Positions 52,001-63,836 of a stretch of DNA of 64,000 bases are shown here, in pieces. Below the pieces are notes generated by a model, which saw only the letters and a list, made by a program, of their open reading frames with translations, ran no database searches and had not been told where the DNA came from. This DNA comes from Diaporthe sp. PMI_573 (taxonomy: Eukaryota > Ascomycota > Sordariomycetes > Diaporthales > Diaporthaceae): positions 620,001-684,000 of the forward strand of contig JAJTUP010000028.1 of assembly GCA_021399435.1 (NCBI GenBank), given 5' to 3'. The position numbers and the translations under genes are program-made. The first letter of the stretch is position 1. Each line of letters opens with the position of its first letter.

Positions 52001-53834
52001 ATGCCTGGTCCTCCCGCGCAGACCTCGGGCTTGGGCCAGCACGGCTCCTACAGCGCGCAAGTCGTCCACGCCAACTCTACTCTCAATGCCTTCGTCGGAG
52101 GCAAACAGAAGGCATGGGTGGCAAATGCTACTCGTGTCCAGCCAAGCCCGCGCCCTCAGCCTCAACCTTCTCGACCTCAGACGCAACAGAGCCAGCAGCA
52201 TCTCCCTCTGGTGCTCCCAACGTAAGGCACCCGCACGCGCCTTGGTGAATCATGCGCTGCACTGAGGCCTCGGCTTCGGGTGCGGGCCGTGACCAAGTGC
52301 ACCCCCTCCATGGCATGCTTCGGGAATGGGATGATCTCAGCCCTTCATGATCTCAGCCCTTCATGATCTCAGCCCTTTGAAAACTGACTACTAAACATTG
52401 GTTGCCTACAGGACTCCTGCGAATGTCAATGTGCTGCCCTCGCCAGCACCCAGCGACGAGCCGAGTCCCGCACTGTCGAATCCCCTCGACAGCCCGAACT
52501 CTCATACCCGTCCTGTCCCAACCACCGCTCAGAACCAGACAACCGGACAGCCTCAGACTGCACAATACTCCCTATCGCCCCAGACTGCCTGGCACTCCCG
52601 CCCTGCGCACTCCGCGGCCGCAGCGGCGGCCGCGGTGCGGACCTTGGAACAGACCGCTGCCTTGGAGCACGCGACGACCGAGACGCCCTCCGAAGGTGTA
52701 CGCACCTCTCCAGCTATGGCCCCTCCGAATCTTCCCCAGCCAAACGATGCGGGCCAGGTCGCAAACGGTGGGAACGACTTTGGCTCGCCAGTGATTATGC
52801 CTGGACGCGCAGGGGCGCGGGCGTCGTCAGCTTCTGGGGAAGGCCGTGCCAGCAAGAGGAGACGTGTCGACGGCGCAAATCTAAGGACTCCTTCCGACGG
52901 AGTAGTACTGACTCCCCACAGTCAGGTTCCACCAAGCCCACGGGCAGGCGCGGCCGGCCTGACTTTCCTAGACTTGGCCTCCATTATCGATGATCGTATA
53001 GATCAACAAGGTGGTGACCAGGCTCTACAGCCTCTCGTCGAGAAGCCTCGTTTTCACATCCTACCAGACGCGTGTGTCAAGCAAGACTACTTCTATCTTG
53101 TCCTGCATCAGCTTTACTGTCTATGGTCCGTCAACCCGCTAAAAGTCTCGGACTTGCTGCTTGGTGACACGGGGACTATTTCGATGGGATTTGAGATCTT
53201 GGACTCCGTTCTTAAGAAGAACTCTGGGTTCTCAAGGTCTAATCTGGAATGGTGCGCAAACTTTCCATGCTGGCCTGCCGACCTTTCTCACAGTCCGACC
53301 GTCTCCAAGGTTGCAACATTTCTTGTCTGCCTAGCCAACAACTGGACAGCGCTCCACGAAGGATCCTTCAATCGAGTCTGTCCCTATCTCATGGATGAGA
53401 TGATCGGCAAGCTTCAATGCTACTCTGTCGTCCTGCAGAGCATTCTATTCACTGCATCGCGACGGAGACTTGGTGTTCTGGACGGCCAGTTAGGTACAGA
53501 GATGGACCAATGGTTTCGCAAAGATCAGCAAGATCACATAGTGGGTGACATATTTCAAGTCCTACTCACTTCCGATGAGCCGGGCGAGCTCGAGCGGCGC
53601 AATCAAGGCCTTATTCAGCGATATCAACATATGATAGCAGCAGCCAAGCAACAAGGGCAAGAGAATGCCCGGCAACAAAAGAATTTGTTAGAGGGGACAG
53701 GGAAGATAGTATCATTGAAGTCGAGAAAGCCAGCCCTAAAATTCAGCAACATTGGGGACGCAGATAATGTCTCCGAGCTTAGCGCGCCAAATTCAGACGA
53801 ACAGGAGGTGGCAGAGGATCTCCAATGTCGGTGA
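52001..53834 (+). CDS. N-terminal part of a fungal MIZ/SP-RING-type protein, zinc finger missing
   Basis: Exons 52001-52221 and 52412-53834 (190-bp intron, GTAAGG...TACAG) give 547 residues from ATG 52001. Near the N-terminus STLNAFVGGKQKAWV, then a Pro/Ser/Gln-rich stretch, KRRRVD, and a folded region (LTFLDLASIIDDRI, ILPDACVKQDYFYLVLHQLY, LFTASRRRLGVLDG, EMDQWFRKDQQDH). This layout matches the N-terminal half of fungal MIZ/SP-RING (PIAS/Siz-like, SUMO-ligase-type) proteins, but no C-X-H-C3 RING follows; after about 53680 the reading turns into unrelated sequence and ends. So it is truncated, and its ligase activity is presumably lost. Confidence 0.6.
52331..52378 (+). repeat. Intronic 16-bp triple repeat
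   Basis: ATGATCTCAGCCCTTC occurs three times in tandem within the intron of the MIZ-type gene; the third copy ends in TTT. Confidence 0.9.
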
Positions 53835-53915
53835 GGAGACAAGCCTTTCTTTCGTCCATCGAAGAAGTCTGTCGAGTTTGCCATAGCTTCGAGATAATTT
53901 GAAGCAGAAGTATTC

Positions 53916-54841
53916 AAAAAGTCTCTGACTTGCTGCTTGGTGACATAGGGACAATTTCCATGGGATTCGAGATTTTAGACTCAGTTCTTGAGAAGAACTC
54001 TGGTGGGTTCTCAAGGTCCAATCTGGAATGGTGCGCAAACTTCCCATGCCAGCCCGCCGACCTATCTCACAGTCCGACTGTTTCCAACGTTGCAGCATTT
54101 CTTCTATGTCTAGCCAACAACTGGACAGCGCTCCATGAAGGATCGTTCAATCGGGTCTGTCCATATTTGGTGGATGAGATGATTGGCAAGCTTCAATGCT
54201 ACTCTGTTGTCCTGCAGTGCATTCTGTTCACAGCATCGCGTCGGAGACTTGGTGTTCTGGATGGCCAGCTCGGTACAGAGATGGATCAATGGTTTCGCAA
54301 AGATCAACAAGATCACATAGTAGATGGCCAATTCCGAGTCCTACTTGCGTCTGATGAGCCGGGCGAGCTCGAAGGGCGCAATCATGGCCTTATCCAGCGA
54401 TACCAACAGATCATATCAGCAGCCAAGCACCAAGGACAAGAGAGTGCCCGGCAGCAGCAACAGTTCCTGATTCAGCAAGCGCAAGCACAGTCACCACAAC
54501 AAGCTCACTTCCAGCAATCTGCGTTCCAGCCCAACTCCCCGTATGAGCGGCAGCAGAATCGGATTGCGCGGGTATCTCATGCGAGGAGAACCTCTATCCA
54601 GACCGCACTTCCTTCGAATGCATCATCACAGCGATCCATACCGTCACCAACGATAGCTGCACCATATCACGCTATGAATAGCCCGCCCATTCCACAGAAC
54701 GTGTACAACTCGCCTGTTACAGGGCAAATAGGACATGTTCCTTCAGCACGGGTTCTTCAGAGCTCGTCACCCGGCGCTATACCTTCCTCGCCGATAGTGC
54801 AGTGGATGCAGAGCCTACTGCTTAAAGGAGAAGGACCTTAA
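53916..54841 (+). pseudogene. Tandem partial duplicate of the MIZ-type gene
   Basis: From 53917 the sequence repeats 53141-53680 at an offset of 776 bp with scattered substitutions and one 3-bp insertion (KNSGGFSRS versus KNSGFSRS). It has no start codon of its own in a suitable place and lacks the N-terminal half. After the duplicated part it carries the Gln/Pro/Ser-rich continuation (FLIQQAQAQSPQQ ... SPGAIPSSPIVQWMQSLL) that the first copy lost, and stops at 54841 without a zinc finger. Confidence 0.7.
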
Positions 54842-55793
54842 GCTTGATTCGCGTATGCTATATATCCAACTGAGAGGACAACACTAATAGTTTCTAGTTT
54901 CCGAGTAATGAGCTGAAAAAAATCTGCAACGAGTAGCCCGACCTGCCTTGGTTGCCTCAGTAGCCTTGGTTGCCTAGAATATAAGTATTGACTGCGTCAC
55001 GCAGGAATTCCAAAGCCTCGTTGCGTGAGGCCTCAGCCGTGTCATTCGCCAGGGCGGAGAGTATATTTCAAGGTATAAAAGGATCCATACCTCTGAGATA
55101 CTCCTTCCACTCTATTGAGTTGCCGTCCCCCTCCACCATTCTCCATCCCCAACTTCCCACACGCAATCGCTCACGGAATCTCATTGTGCCATCCTACACT
55201 AAAATATTCATTGAAGGCCATGATGGCCCGCTGTAAAGACTCACCTTCTCCATCCATGCTTTCACTTGCCACCACAACCTCCGATGATGGGCATTCCTGC
55301 ATCTCCGGATCGTGGGCCAGTACGATAGAGTGCGACGGATTTTGCTGCCGCACTACTGCCGCTGGAGACCAGGCCACTAATCATAGTGAAACCCGCCGAA
55401 CATGGTATGTTGGCTCGCAGACTGGGAACAGCGCCTACATTCAACAAGAAGACACCACTGTTCAGCCTGTCGAGGTGCAAGGTAAGACGCATCACAAAAT
55501 CGTCCTTGGTACCTAAAGCTAACCTCAAGTAGTCGGTCTCACCCACTTGCCGGTATGTTGGAGTGTTCATCGCTTCAGTCTCCTGAGCGGCATACCCTCA
55601 CTTGTGATACATTCTTCACCCATGGCATGGGTTGCAGCAGACATATATAATCTGGACCCAGGGGCTTTCGATAACTTCTGTGCTCGGTTCAATAGGTGGG
55701 AGGAGTTTTTCCACCCCCTTCGGCCCTCGCGCTCTGCCCTCCAGAGGCTTTGCCAGGTAGACTTCAGGTTCTCAGCATATTGGATATGATTAA
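54842..55793. other. Noncoding stretch, nothing recognised
   Basis: Several short frames, none with a recognisable domain; I looked for the missing MIZ/SP-RING finger and did not see it. A TTGGTTGCCT direct repeat lies near 54950-54973. Confidence 0.4.
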
Positions 55794-56080
55794 AAAAGAA
55801 TGTCACTACATCAACTATCATGCTGCACTATGAAGCTATTTCCACACGCCTGAGGGCACCAAATACGCCCTATTGGACCTAATTACGTCGATTTGCCAAT
55901 TGACCAATTGCCCAACTATTGCAAAACACACTCAATTAGCCCTAATTACGCTTGTTTAGTGACAAAGTCGACTTCTAAGTCAATCGCTTAGCCCGTTGCT
56001 CGAGAGGTCGATTCGGCAATCGTCAGTGTCGCCGCAGACGATTGTGCCCTGCGTTTCCTCGCCCCTATCGCCGTCGCCGC
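55794..56080 (+). repeat. Transposon end block, inverted copy of 15679-15932
   Basis: Longer of two near-identical copies in opposite orientation 40 kb apart; it includes 28 bp missing from the other (ATTAGCCCTAATTACGCTTG and 8 more). Rich in CAATTG/TAATTA subterminal-type motifs. A minus-strand frame at 55980-56372 (ending DDCRIDLSSNGLSD) overlaps it and may be the C-terminus of a transposase. Confidence 0.75.
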
Positions 56081-56390
56081 TGTCGTCGACGTCGGCGACG
56101 TCGTCAGCCGCTACGTCTATAGAGGGCAGCTGGTTAACAGTCTGCCGCCCCCCCTTCCGCTGCCTCTTAGCCGGTTGCCTCGAGCTTGAGGGCATACCCA
56201 CAAGTGCTGCCGGCGCTGATGACGTTGGCCCAGATCGTCGCTTCCGGGCACAACTGCTTGCCCCTATCGTGAGCCCTTCTGCTAACTGTTGATCCCTCTC
56301 AACGGCTTGTCGCTGAGCATTCCTGCTATGGGCGTCCTCACGATCTAGAGACTGGAGGGTGACGAATGTCACATTTGCCCTATCCTGGTC

Positions 56391-57755
56391 GTGTATATGT
56401 CAGTAAATACCATTGCTAGTTTCCTTCGTTTATCGAGAGTAAGCATGTACAGCACAGTGTACTTCCTGAAAGATAGCAGTTACAATAGCCAGTGTCTCAT
56501 CCCGTCGTTGTCAAGCGTGATACTTAAAGACGTGAACCCTCGGGATCAAAGCCTTCTCGACAATCTGCATAAGCTGTTCGATCCGAAGATGAACCAACTA
56601 CTCCTGCTCGACTGGCTTACATACCACAACCTCCCGTTCAATCTCGTAAACTCTGAGCGCTTCAGACGACTGCTTCTCTACAACAACCCGTCTCTTCAGG
56701 AAGGGCAGATACCGAGCGGCAAGACGCTCGTGAATCTGCTAATAAACGAGTACAATCGCGCTATTGGCCCGCTTCACGAGCTGCTTCAAAGAGCGAGAAG
56801 TATGATTCACTTTACCTTTGATGGCTGGACTTCCCGACAAAACACATCATTCCTTGGTATCAACGCCCACTTTATCGACCAAGATTGGAAACAATGGAGA
56901 ATACTTTTGGCTTTGCCAGGTCTCAGGAAGCGCCATACCGGAGCAGCGCTCGCAGATGAAGTCGCAGATACAATATGCGCATTTGGTCTTCAAGACAGGT
57001 ACAAAACCATGGCCAAAAACTCTTACCTGCTAAACTGACTATGTTAACTCTTATTCGGCTTCAGGATCGGGTACTACACGCTTGACAACGCTGCGAATAA
57101 TGCTACGGCTATGGAAGCACTTGGCACTGAGTTCGATTTCGACGTGGATGTGCGTCGCATCCGCTGCGCCCCTCATTTTCTGAACCTGACAGTCAGAGCC
57201 ATGATGTACGGCAGCAAAAGGGATAATTTCAACGAGCTGCTAGCTCACTGGGGCGATAAGGACTTTATGACTGAAGAAGACGAGCAGCGACAGTTGTCCG
57301 AGGCTATCAATGAGCTGGCGACGGACGACGACTTCAGTGAGCCGAGCATGGATGAGGTCTTCGAGCTCGAAACGGTCCCCGAGGAGAGTCAGCACCAGTA
57401 TCCAGTCCCTGAGATTATTAACGCCGAGGAAGCGGACAAGTACCGCAAGTTTGGCAAGCTACACAATATTGGCATCGCTCTTCGAACGAACAGTCAACTT
57501 CTCGAGGACTTTTATGAAGCTCAACGGCAAACCGCCCCTACCGAACCTGTTCTTACGTGGGTTCAAAACGTCTGTACTCGCTGGCAATCCGACGAGGCAA
57601 TGGCGTCGCGCGCTCTGCTAAAACGAGCAGCCTTGAACAGGATGCTTTATCAGGCTCGACGTGAAGTCGCAGAACTGCTCCCAGGTGATGTCCGGCGGGA
57701 CGAGGCACAGGCTGGGGTCCTGGGCGATGCGCAAGTCGGACTCGTGCTGCACTAG
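56391..57755 (+). pseudogene. hAT transposase fragment, 3' end missing
   Basis: Plus-strand frame reads [20 protein letters not shown] (catalytic Asp block), [16 protein letters not shown], then after a 66-bp intron (56999-57064, GTACAA...TTCAG) [39 protein letters not shown] and [20 protein letters not shown]. The BED finger is not seen at the N-terminus, and the dimerisation block is missing: the frame ends at 57755, close to the end of the ankyrin NLR gene on the other strand. Confidence 0.75.
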
Positions 57756-57959
57756 CTATCGCTGGCACGGATGGATGATTAGGAACAAAAGAGCGCTTGA
57801 TTTTCTATCTAAAGGACTGAAGAAGGTCGGTCTCTTACACCTGTGCGCAATGGTGCTGCCGTGGTAGGCAGCAGTGAGGGTCCACTGGCAGTAGCTGTGC
57901 TGCCTGAAGCTGATGTTGTTCCTTGCCCTTGACACCAGCTGCTGCTCCTGCGAGGGCGC

Positions 57960-58335
57960 TGCCGTATTTCCTCACTCTGGAGCAGTAGGTTTACATCTGT
58001 CCCTCCCTGGACCAGAAACTTGACAGCTGCTAGAGCGCTGCCATAATCCCCACTCTGGAGCAGCATGTTTATATCTGTCCCTTGCTGGACCAGGAACTCG
58101 ACAGTATGAGTTGTTCCCTGAGCTGCTGCTGCAGCAAGGGCACTGCCATAATCCCCACTCTGGAGCAGCATGTTTACATTTGCCCCTTCCTGAATTAGGA
58201 ACTTGACAGGCTGGGTCTGTCCCTGAGCTGCTGCTGCTGCCAGGGCGCTGCCGTACTTCCCACCCTGGAGCTGCAATGTTTATATCTGCCCCTTGCTGGA
58301 CCAGGTACTCGACAATCTTAATCCTTCCCAAATAT
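57960..58335 (-). repeat. Near-identical ankyrin repeat units
   Basis: About four ~99-bp units share almost the same DNA (CCACTCTGGAGCAGCATGTT, then TA(C/T)AT(C/T)TG(C/T)CCCTT). One unit (about 58010-58045) has lost the GTT/HTVEF-type middle. High DNA identity implies recent unit exchange or duplication. Confidence 0.75.
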
Positions 58336-61300
58336 GATGCAGCTGCAAGTGCGCTGCTGTAAGCCCCGTTCTGCATGTTAACATGCATACCTCGTTTTAT
58401 GAGCAACTCACAGACGGGTTTGGAACCTGCTGCGACAGCAAGTGTTAAGAGGTTGTCGCCCCGGCTGTTCTTTTGCGAGAGCGCGATTACTGCGCTTTCC
58501 CACCAGTCCAAGAGAAGGGTGTAAAATGAAAACCGGCACATTGCCAAGATGGCAGCGTTTTCCGGAGAGACTTCCTCCACATTGATACCACAGGGAAGGA
58601 TCCCCATATTTTGGCGACCCATATATGGATTCCAGCATTCCCGCTTAACCCGGCGATACCACTGTCGATATTGCAAACTGCTTTCCTGCGGAGACCCGAG
58701 GAAGGTCTTCAGGAGGCCAGCCAACACAGGGTCAGCGTCATGTCCCTCTTGAGTCTGGACGTGCTTTATCCACTGGTGCCGGCAATACTTCTGAAACGGG
58801 TGCTTCGGATCAAAAATGTAGCGTGTTCTGCTATCGGTATCGCGCTTGTCAACCGAACTGTCAACCCTGCCACTTCTCGGCTCCTTGTATGTCTCAATGA
58901 GAAGCTTGAGACAAACTTTGGCAGCTTGACAGTGCGCCTGCAGAAGGGTCCAATGATTCTTCTCAAAGTACTCCGCCACCGAGAAATGCGAGAACCTCCA
59001 GATCTTCCACTGGGAGTCGAGGACAAGCAGATTGCTGGACAGATCTTGTAAGTATGATTCGGTCATCTTGTCAGCCAAGTCGATGGTATCTGGGTCGGAG
59101 CTAACGCGAATTGCGGATAGGAGTTCCTCGCTGCCAAGACGTGTGCGGGCACTCATCACCCACATGCAGGCGCGATCTACGAGGTCTTTCGCATGGTCAT
59201 GTTTCGCAATTTCGTTGTATATCCTGTCGTAGGCTTCCTTAAGTCCTGATGGAAGTTCCCCAAGCCTTCTTCGAATATCTTTTTCAGTTGGTTCATCCAG
59301 CATCTGCTTGATCTGTAGAGATGCCCACTGAAACCTGTTTTTATGTGAGCTATATCCTGAAAATTTCGTATTCAGGTAGACCTTACATTCCCTGACTGCG
59401 TTCGAGGAGGATCTTGACGATCTCTCTTCGTAGTGGAGAAGATATCGGCCCCCATCGTCTGGGCTTATTCATTTCCTTATTGACGAATATTTCGATGTCG
59501 CCCTGATTGTCCCTGGCTTGAATTTTGATGTTCGGATGAGAAGTGAAGTGCGCCCGAATATCAACGTCAGGCCGACTAGAGATGAAGACCTTGAGAGGCC
59601 TTACAGATTTTGACAGTAAGTCATGTAACACCTCGACGAGCTGCAAGCGCGACTCTGGTTCACATTCGTCCAGGGCATCAACCACGAGGGTGGTCTTAGG
59701 GTAGAGGTTCACCGACTCCAGCAGCTGTCCTTTGCAGTCCTCTAAGTTAAGGTCTGATCCCTTTCGCCTCTTCTCATGGGAGAGGTCTCGGAGGTGTTTC
59801 CTGATGTGTCCGGGATTCCTTGCAGTGGTCGACAGTTGGCGAACATAGCTTCGAAGGACGGTGAGAGGCTTTCGGCGTTCCTCCTCATTCCAATTGCAGT
59901 AGAAGAACGCAAAGCCCTCGTGGTTAGCTGAGCTCTTTAGCTCGCTCTGAACATAGTCGATGGCTTTGGATGTGAGGAACGTTTTACCAGTACCAGCTAG
60001 TAAATGTCAGCCGCGCCGAAAGCAAAACACTGGGAACACTGCACTCACGAGAACCTTGAAGCCACAGGATTACCGACGAACTGGTATTCTTCCACTCACA
60101 AAATCTCTTATGCTGTAGCAACCACTCACAGGTGCCGGATGTTCGAGCCATCTGAACCGTGTCGTGATGCTTTCCGTGTGGTATAGGACAGATCCATTCC
60201 AGAATCTTGAGCTGGTCCTCGTCATCGATTCGTTCAAGAACCAACTGGCTTCAGACGATATCAGCGCTACTCTTACTGAAGATATTTAGAGACGTACACC
60301 TGGTCGTGAACGATCTGGACGATCTGATGGAAGCTCGTTGCAAGCTCGAGGAGTTCTTTGGATTTGGCTCGATTCGAAAGACCACAATGTTTTCCGCAGT
60401 CGTCTGCAGCTTGCAGCAGCTGTCCTTCACTCTTCGAGAGCTCTTGGACGCAGCTCTCCACGTCGCCAAGCTTGAAAGGAGCATCCATCATCTTGGTCTT
60501 GCTCCTGTGGCGTTGGATGGCAAAGCCAAGAAACAACTGTGATGTAGCATAAGCTTGAACGATAGATGTCTTCAGTTTTTCCAAGGCGGCCTCGGGCGGC
60601 CGGAGGGCGGGATCAGGGGCCATGTACAATTGCTGGTATGTATCGCATTGTACGAGGAGGGAAGCGACCTTGGCAATTCCAGTGAGGAGTTGACTCTTCA
60701 ATTCGTTGTAAGCGGTCAAAACCTACAGGGGTTAGATTGATTCCTGAAGAAATGGGCTACTCGTCAGAGTCGCAGGGCTGCTTACCACGAGAACAGATCG
60801 GACAGCAGCCCATGGTAGAGCAGCGTGAACAGGATCAAAGCTGGCAACGACGTCAACAGCACAAGCAAACTTGTTGAGTACTGAGACGGCATTTTCCAGA
60901 ATGCGACGCGTCTTGCTATCGTGTTGCCGGTCCTTGACTTCATTGTATATTTTCTTCTCGATGTCCTCCGCCAAACTCTTTACGTCGGGTTTATTCGCAG
61001 AGTCGCGGTCCGGCTCAGCCGCGAAATTTTCAGCAACAATGGCTACAATGTCCTTGTGTCTTTCCGGCTCTTTCAGACTCTTTAAGGCTTCGGTCCACAG
61101 GTCGCGATTGCTGGCATATGGTTTCGGCTCGCCGCGTGCTTGTTCGTCTTGATGTTCCGGTGAGGGTCGGGCGTGCGGGAGATCGTCGGGAAGTGGCCGG
61201 CGGGTGAATGTCGGTACGGGAGTGGTCTTGGTAGCGACCGCAGGGGCGGATGAACGCGGTGCCGCGGTCGACGGCGTAAATGCCCTTTACTTCGGCAACT

Positions 61301-61614
61301 AATTGTTCTTGACTGATTGGACGGGTCTCTGGCTGCCCAATCATTGTATTCACGGAAGGATCTTCCTCCTCTGCCGACTGTCGAGGTTGTTCTTGAGGCG
61401 CAGGCTGCGCTGGCGCGGAATTACGTGTCGGAATCGGGTCACCCTCATTCCACAGTCGCCCCTCTGTTTGAGGTGGAGTTAGAAGCCCTCTCTTCTTTTC
61501 ACGCCAGACTGACTTCCTTCTACAAACATCACAGTTTCTTGGTGTCGGCAGTCCTGTCCCCGCGATGCGTACAAGTTGTGGCCGGTGTAGCGTCATTAGA
61601 GTCAACCAAGACAT
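57972..61614 (-). CDS. NLR-type STAND protein: NACHT_N, NACHT, ankyrin repeats (array frameshifted)
   Basis: Six exons: 61291-61614, 60786-61226, 60300-60722, 60049-60244, 59387-59996, then 59334 downward; introns of 64, 63, 55, 52 and 52 bp keep phase. The start (ATG 61614) and first exon are the least certain. A Pro-rich lead is followed by the NACHT_N (NWD-type) domain (SNRDLWTEALKSLKEPER, SFDPVHAALPWAAVRSVLV), then NACHT with Walker A GSPGTGKTFL restored by the exon 4/5 splice, Walker B TTLVVDALDE and VFISSRPDVDI, a winged-helix-like region (LPSGLKEAYDRIYNEI) and ankyrin repeats (KIVEYLVQQGADIN). One extra base near 58274 and another near 57975 shift the frame inside the array, so the direct reading stops at 57972 after ~15% wrong-frame tail. 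Such NLRs act in fungal non-self recognition and cell death. Confidence 0.78.
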
Positions 61615-62620
61615 TAGATAGGCTGAGATTTACATTGCCCTTCACATGACCAAATTTAGATGCACTCCATGCAGCTGTGAGTAAGGCGGTAGAATTCACC
61701 TGTATAGTACAAATGGAAAGGATCAACATCTCGCCAAAATACCGGGGTTTGAGTGGTCAAGTGTGCATTTGGGTGGGAACCAACTAGACCGAAAGTCTAC
61801 ACTAAGAGCTGTCCTCGTATCCACCCTTTGCCAATCTATTTATAGTAATCCTGGCGCTCATGATTCAAAGTGGGCATCGTCTCCGCCAGTGGACATCGAG
61901 AGAACGGCGTCGACTTGCTCAGATGAAGCAGAAAGGGTGGAACGATGATCGGATAGGGGTCGACTTGGGCCGGACCGCGAGTGCTGTGGCACAGCAGTGG
62001 CGAAAGCAGAAGCTATCCGCTGTGTAGAACACGGAGGGGGAAGCTAATGGATCGCGCATGACATCAAAGTTTGGGTCACCTTGGCCAACCCATCATGATT
62101 GGTGATACAATGCCGGCAGTCCATCCAATCCTTTGCCAGATTCTTGGAAGCTGAGAGTGTCAGGTTGGGGCTGCTCACCCCCCTCCGTCCTTTCTTGTTC
62201 ATTGGGCGCTCAAGGGATCACAGGCGCCAGTGAAAGTGGCGCCCGCTTGGTCTCCTACGCGATGGGCAAGCGCGATTTCCGAAAGGATTCGTGGAGGGTG
62301 TAATCCTACTGCAACTGCGCAGGCGTCAAGGCATCAGTATCACGGACGCATACTCATGGTACCGGGTCACTTGGGCCTTGAGCAATGGCACCCGACGGTC
62401 AATGGAAGTTTACCATTGGGGGCTACGCAAGGCGCGTCGGCTTGATCCTTCACAGTTGGTCGAAGGCCTCTGTCATCTTTCGAAGTGGAAAAAGTACTCG
62501 CGGGCCATGGGCTTCAACCGATGCGATGTGCTGGCACGTCGATCGCAGCTACTGACGAGGCTGACCAAGATCTGTTGGTCGACCACGGACCCCATCCGAG
62601 AACGCGGCAGCTCCAGTGTC
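61615..62620. other. Intergenic region between divergent genes
   Basis: About 1 kb with no recognised gene; it should contain the promoters of the NLR (minus) and the acidic-protein gene (plus). Confidence 0.4.
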
Positions 62621-62628
62621 TATATAAA
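62621..62628 (+). promoter_or_regulatory. TATA box
   Basis: TATATAAA 108 bp upstream of ATG 62736, a good distance for a fungal core promoter. Confidence 0.5.
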
Positions 62629-62735
62629 GCCGTACGGTCCCACTCGATGCTCATGTAAGAATGAAACTACTGTCCACACCATTCTTCACTCACGGAAACC
62701 ACGACGCCTTATACATCGTTTGAAATCAGGACACA

Positions 62736-63836
62736 ATGTGCTCCGCCATGATTACCAAGAGGGAGAGAGTTGAGAACTACAGAACCTACACCGAAGCCTT
62801 GCTCCAAAGCTTCTACAAGCTCAAGCAGACGACTAGAGACCATGTCGACCTTGTGTACAATTTGACCATGGGCCGACAAGCTCCTTCCACACTGGACTCG
62901 TATATGGGAATTTTGAGGGCTCTTGATTTCCTCGGGACCGGCATGAGTGCAACAAACCCAAAGAGTCTGCTTATAGCATTGGTTCATGAAAGAAACAAGT
63001 CGATATTCGACGTTGTTCAGGATTTCAACCCCTCTGAACTGGAATGCCAGGCAACGAGGAGCATTTGGGGATTCCACGAGCTGAAAGTCATCACAGCGAA
63101 ATGGATGCAGGGGAAGGACGAGGATCAATTGGTACGCCTGGGGCAATTTGCGATGAGCCTCTTTGACAGCGATACCGACACAACGCCTCGTCCCGTCTCC
63201 GCCAAGGACAGACAGTTCGCAAGCAAGGCCAATCTCAAGCGGGTATGGGACCAAAGCAGGACACAGAACTCATACATCCGACTTGTGCGTTCGCTACGCC
63301 TGCTCGGACTCGTCGAAAAAGGGGGAGAACCTAATCTACAAAGGTGGCTGAGGGGGAGGACCGGCCTGAGGGCGGGCCAGGTGTTGGACCATCCTTGGGA
63401 TCTAACACACCTGGAGCTCCTCGTGGCCAAGTGCGTGAGGGACGGGGTTCGGAGGTCGCCAGGCATGCGCGGAGCGACTGACACCCATGAAGGAGGCCGT
63501 ACACGCAACAGGGAGACACTGGAGCAGGTGGAGAAGGATGTGGAGGACGAGGACGACGAGGAAATGGAGGAAGTGGAGGAAGTGGTTCGAGCCGACTTTC
63601 CAGTACAACCCGGCGACCCTACCGCTTTGAGGCTGTTCCAAGCTGCCAACAAGGCCCGTGAAACTGCTAAGGAAGCGAACAAAGAGGTCGCAAAGGCCTA
63701 CGAAACCGTTGCTTGGACGTCCGCAGAATTGATGACACACTTGGCCAAAGAACGGGACCACACTGACGGCTCTATTGGTCCGGGACGACACATTGAGGGC
63801 CCCCGGCAGGCGAAGTGTCCATGGAGGAGTACCTAA
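62736..63836 (+). CDS. Hypothetical 366-residue protein with acidic stretch
   Basis: An uninterrupted frame from ATG 62736 (ACACAATGTG). The N-terminal ~220 residues look folded and mainly helical (YTEALLQSFYKLKQTTRDHV, LDSYMGILRALDFLGTG, LKVITAKWMQGKDEDQL, QNSYIRLVRSLRLLGLVEKG). A run of Glu/Asp (DVEDEDDEEMEEVEEVV) follows, then a Lys/Glu/Ala helix (LFQAANKARETAKEANKEVA). No signal peptide, membrane helix or known domain. The frame may be the complete protein or a first exon. Confidence 0.55.
   Translation: MCSAMITKRERVENYRTYTEALLQSFYKLKQTTRDHVDLVYNLTMGRQAPSTLDSYMGILRALDFLGTGMSATNPKSLLIALVHERNKSIFDVVQDFNPSELECQATRSIWGFHELKVITAKWMQGKDEDQLVRLGQFAMSLFDSDTDTTPRPVSAKDRQFASKANLKRVWDQSRTQNSYIRLVRSLRLLGLVEKGGEPNLQRWLRGRTGLRAGQVLDHPWDLTHLELLVAKCVRDGVRRSPGMRGATDTHEGGRTRNRETLEQVEKDVEDEDDEEMEEVEEVVRADFPVQPGDPTALRLFQAANKARETAKEANKEVAKAYETVAWTSAELMTHLAKERDHTDGSIGPGRHIEGPRQAKCPWRST

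Noticed and set aside
55980..56372. Minus-strand 130-residue frame as an independent gene
   Set aside because: It overlaps the duplicated transposon-end block and has low-complexity Ser/Arg/Asp sequence; at best it is a transposase tail.
62291..62773. 160-residue plus-strand frame upstream of the acidic-protein gene
   Set aside because: No recognisable motif, it contains the TATA box and overlaps the start of the better-supported gene in another frame.
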